Part shown: positions 37,319 to 37,705 of the stretch, one piece after another
How positions within the stretch are numbered: the first letter of the stretch is position 1
How the letters are laid out: each line of letters starts with the position of its first letter
Source: Candidatus Bathyarchaeota archaeon
Lineage (GTDB): Archaea; Thermoproteota; Bathyarchaeia; TCS64
DNA length: 37,705 bases
Assembly (NCBI GenBank): GCA_026394265.1
Contig: JAPKYO010000008.1
Coordinates: 1-37,705, forward strand
Direction of reading: 5' to 3'
Program-made: the position numbers and the translations under genes
Notes under the pieces: generated by a model
What the model was told of the DNA's origin: nothing
Databases searched by the model: none
What the model saw: the letters and a program-made list of their open reading frames with translations, nothing else

Positions 37319-37705
37319 AGCCTGCCAGCGAGGGCGCCCTTATCGCGCAGGAATGCCTTGACCTCTTCGAGGGTCGGCACGTTTCTCCCCGCGGCTTTCT
37401 TACCTATCTTGACGGCGCCGACAGCGTTCGCGAGCGTGGCGACGTCGTGGTCCGGCCACCCCTTTAGTGTGCCGTAGACGATTGCGGCGTCGAACGAGTC
37501 ACCCGCCCCCGTAGTGTCGACGACGCTGACCTTGAACCCCGGGTAGTGCTCGGCGCCCGAGGAGGTGTGGAATGAGCAGCCGTCTGCGCCCTCTTTCAGT
37601 ACGACCCTCTTCGCGCCGAGGTGGAGGAGGCTCACGGGTTGGGGTTTCATGCCGAGGGTTGAGGCGATGAGCCCAAGTGCCCTCTCGTGTAGGATCATGG
37701 TGTCC
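37315..37705 (-). CDS. PfkB-family carbohydrate kinase (C-terminal part)
   Basis: The gene continues beyond the window end; the frame stays open through 37705, so the first in-frame ATG at 37698 is unlikely to be the true start. The visible C-terminal part of about 130 residues carries the PfkB signature 2, VSVVDTTGAGDSFDAAIVYG, with the catalytic Asp, and preceding VVLKEGADGCSFHTSS. It is therefore the end of a ribokinase/PfkB-type sugar or nucleoside kinase; the substrate cannot be told from this part. It shares CTAG with the end of the protease gene. Confidence 0.9.
   Translation of the reverse strand, partial: DTMILHERALGLIASTLGMKPQPVSLLHLGAKRVVLKEGADGCSFHTSSGAEHYPGFKVSVVDTTGAGDSFDAAIVYGTLKGWPDHDVATLANAVGAVKIGKKAAGRNVPTLEEVKAFLRDKGALAGRL

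Overview
The window is archaeal chromosome, most likely from a member of the TACK/Thermoproteota side of the tree. It carries archaeal-type PCNA, transcription factor S, RNA polymerase subunits RpoL and RpoF, exosome subunit Csl4, Dph2, ribosomal proteins L10e and L21e, SRP54, ATP-dependent DNA ligase and FEN1, plus TATA-box promoters that mostly give leaderless transcripts. Coding DNA is GC-rich and intergenic DNA is clearly more AT-rich. I cannot place it more precisely from sequence alone; an uncultured lineage is plausible. A tungsten-type aldehyde oxidoreductase, several peptidases/amidohydrolases and an acetate-type symporter suggest a heterotrophic, probably anaerobic life, but this is inference.

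Layout. 1-245: 3' end of 23S rRNA. 495-4188 (minus): information-processing cluster dph2-csl4-rpoL-DUF99-tfs-pcna. 4252-5628: an M20-family protein lacking two normal metal ligands. 5629-6367: a 740-bp gene-free stretch with three copies of a dispersed repeat. 6368-9085 (minus): L21e-rpoF-DUF655, a winged-helix regulator and L10e. 9304-10494: a structured leader followed by queT-queC (7-deazaguanine/archaeosine supply). 10572-14717: S9 peptidase, then a ferredoxin-like subunit coupled to an aldehyde:ferredoxin oxidoreductase-family enzyme. 14719-17375 (minus): SRP54, UspA, cyclase-family hydrolase. 17498-19226: DUF485 plus sodium/solute symporter. 19344-22011: DapA-family aldolase and an acyl-CoA synthetase, divergent. 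22034-24618: an unrecognised protein, a HerA-like ATPase and a small winged-helix protein. 24935-26959: ECF transporter S component and M20D amidohydrolase. 26960-27344: AT-rich spacer with a tiny AbrB-type gene. 27345-29952 (minus): fen1-lig. 29991-37705: DUF401 permease, two thioredoxin-fold proteins, a receiver-domain protein, a winged-helix regulator with its probable operator, glutamine synthetase, EamA exporter and divergent Lrp regulator, cupin, site-2 protease and the end of a PfkB kinase.

The most interesting signals are: (i) a family of roughly 90-130-bp non-coding repeats, five copies on both strands, with conserved blocks, hairpins and G-tracts; (ii) a leader before queT in which a hairpin strand is perfectly complementary to the ribosome-binding region, a possible 7-deazaguanine riboswitch in an archaeon; (iii) transcription factor S apparently starting at ACG; (iv) catalytically altered M20 and DUF99 proteins; (v) a perfect 8+8-bp palindrome between promoter and start of a thioredoxin-linked regulator.
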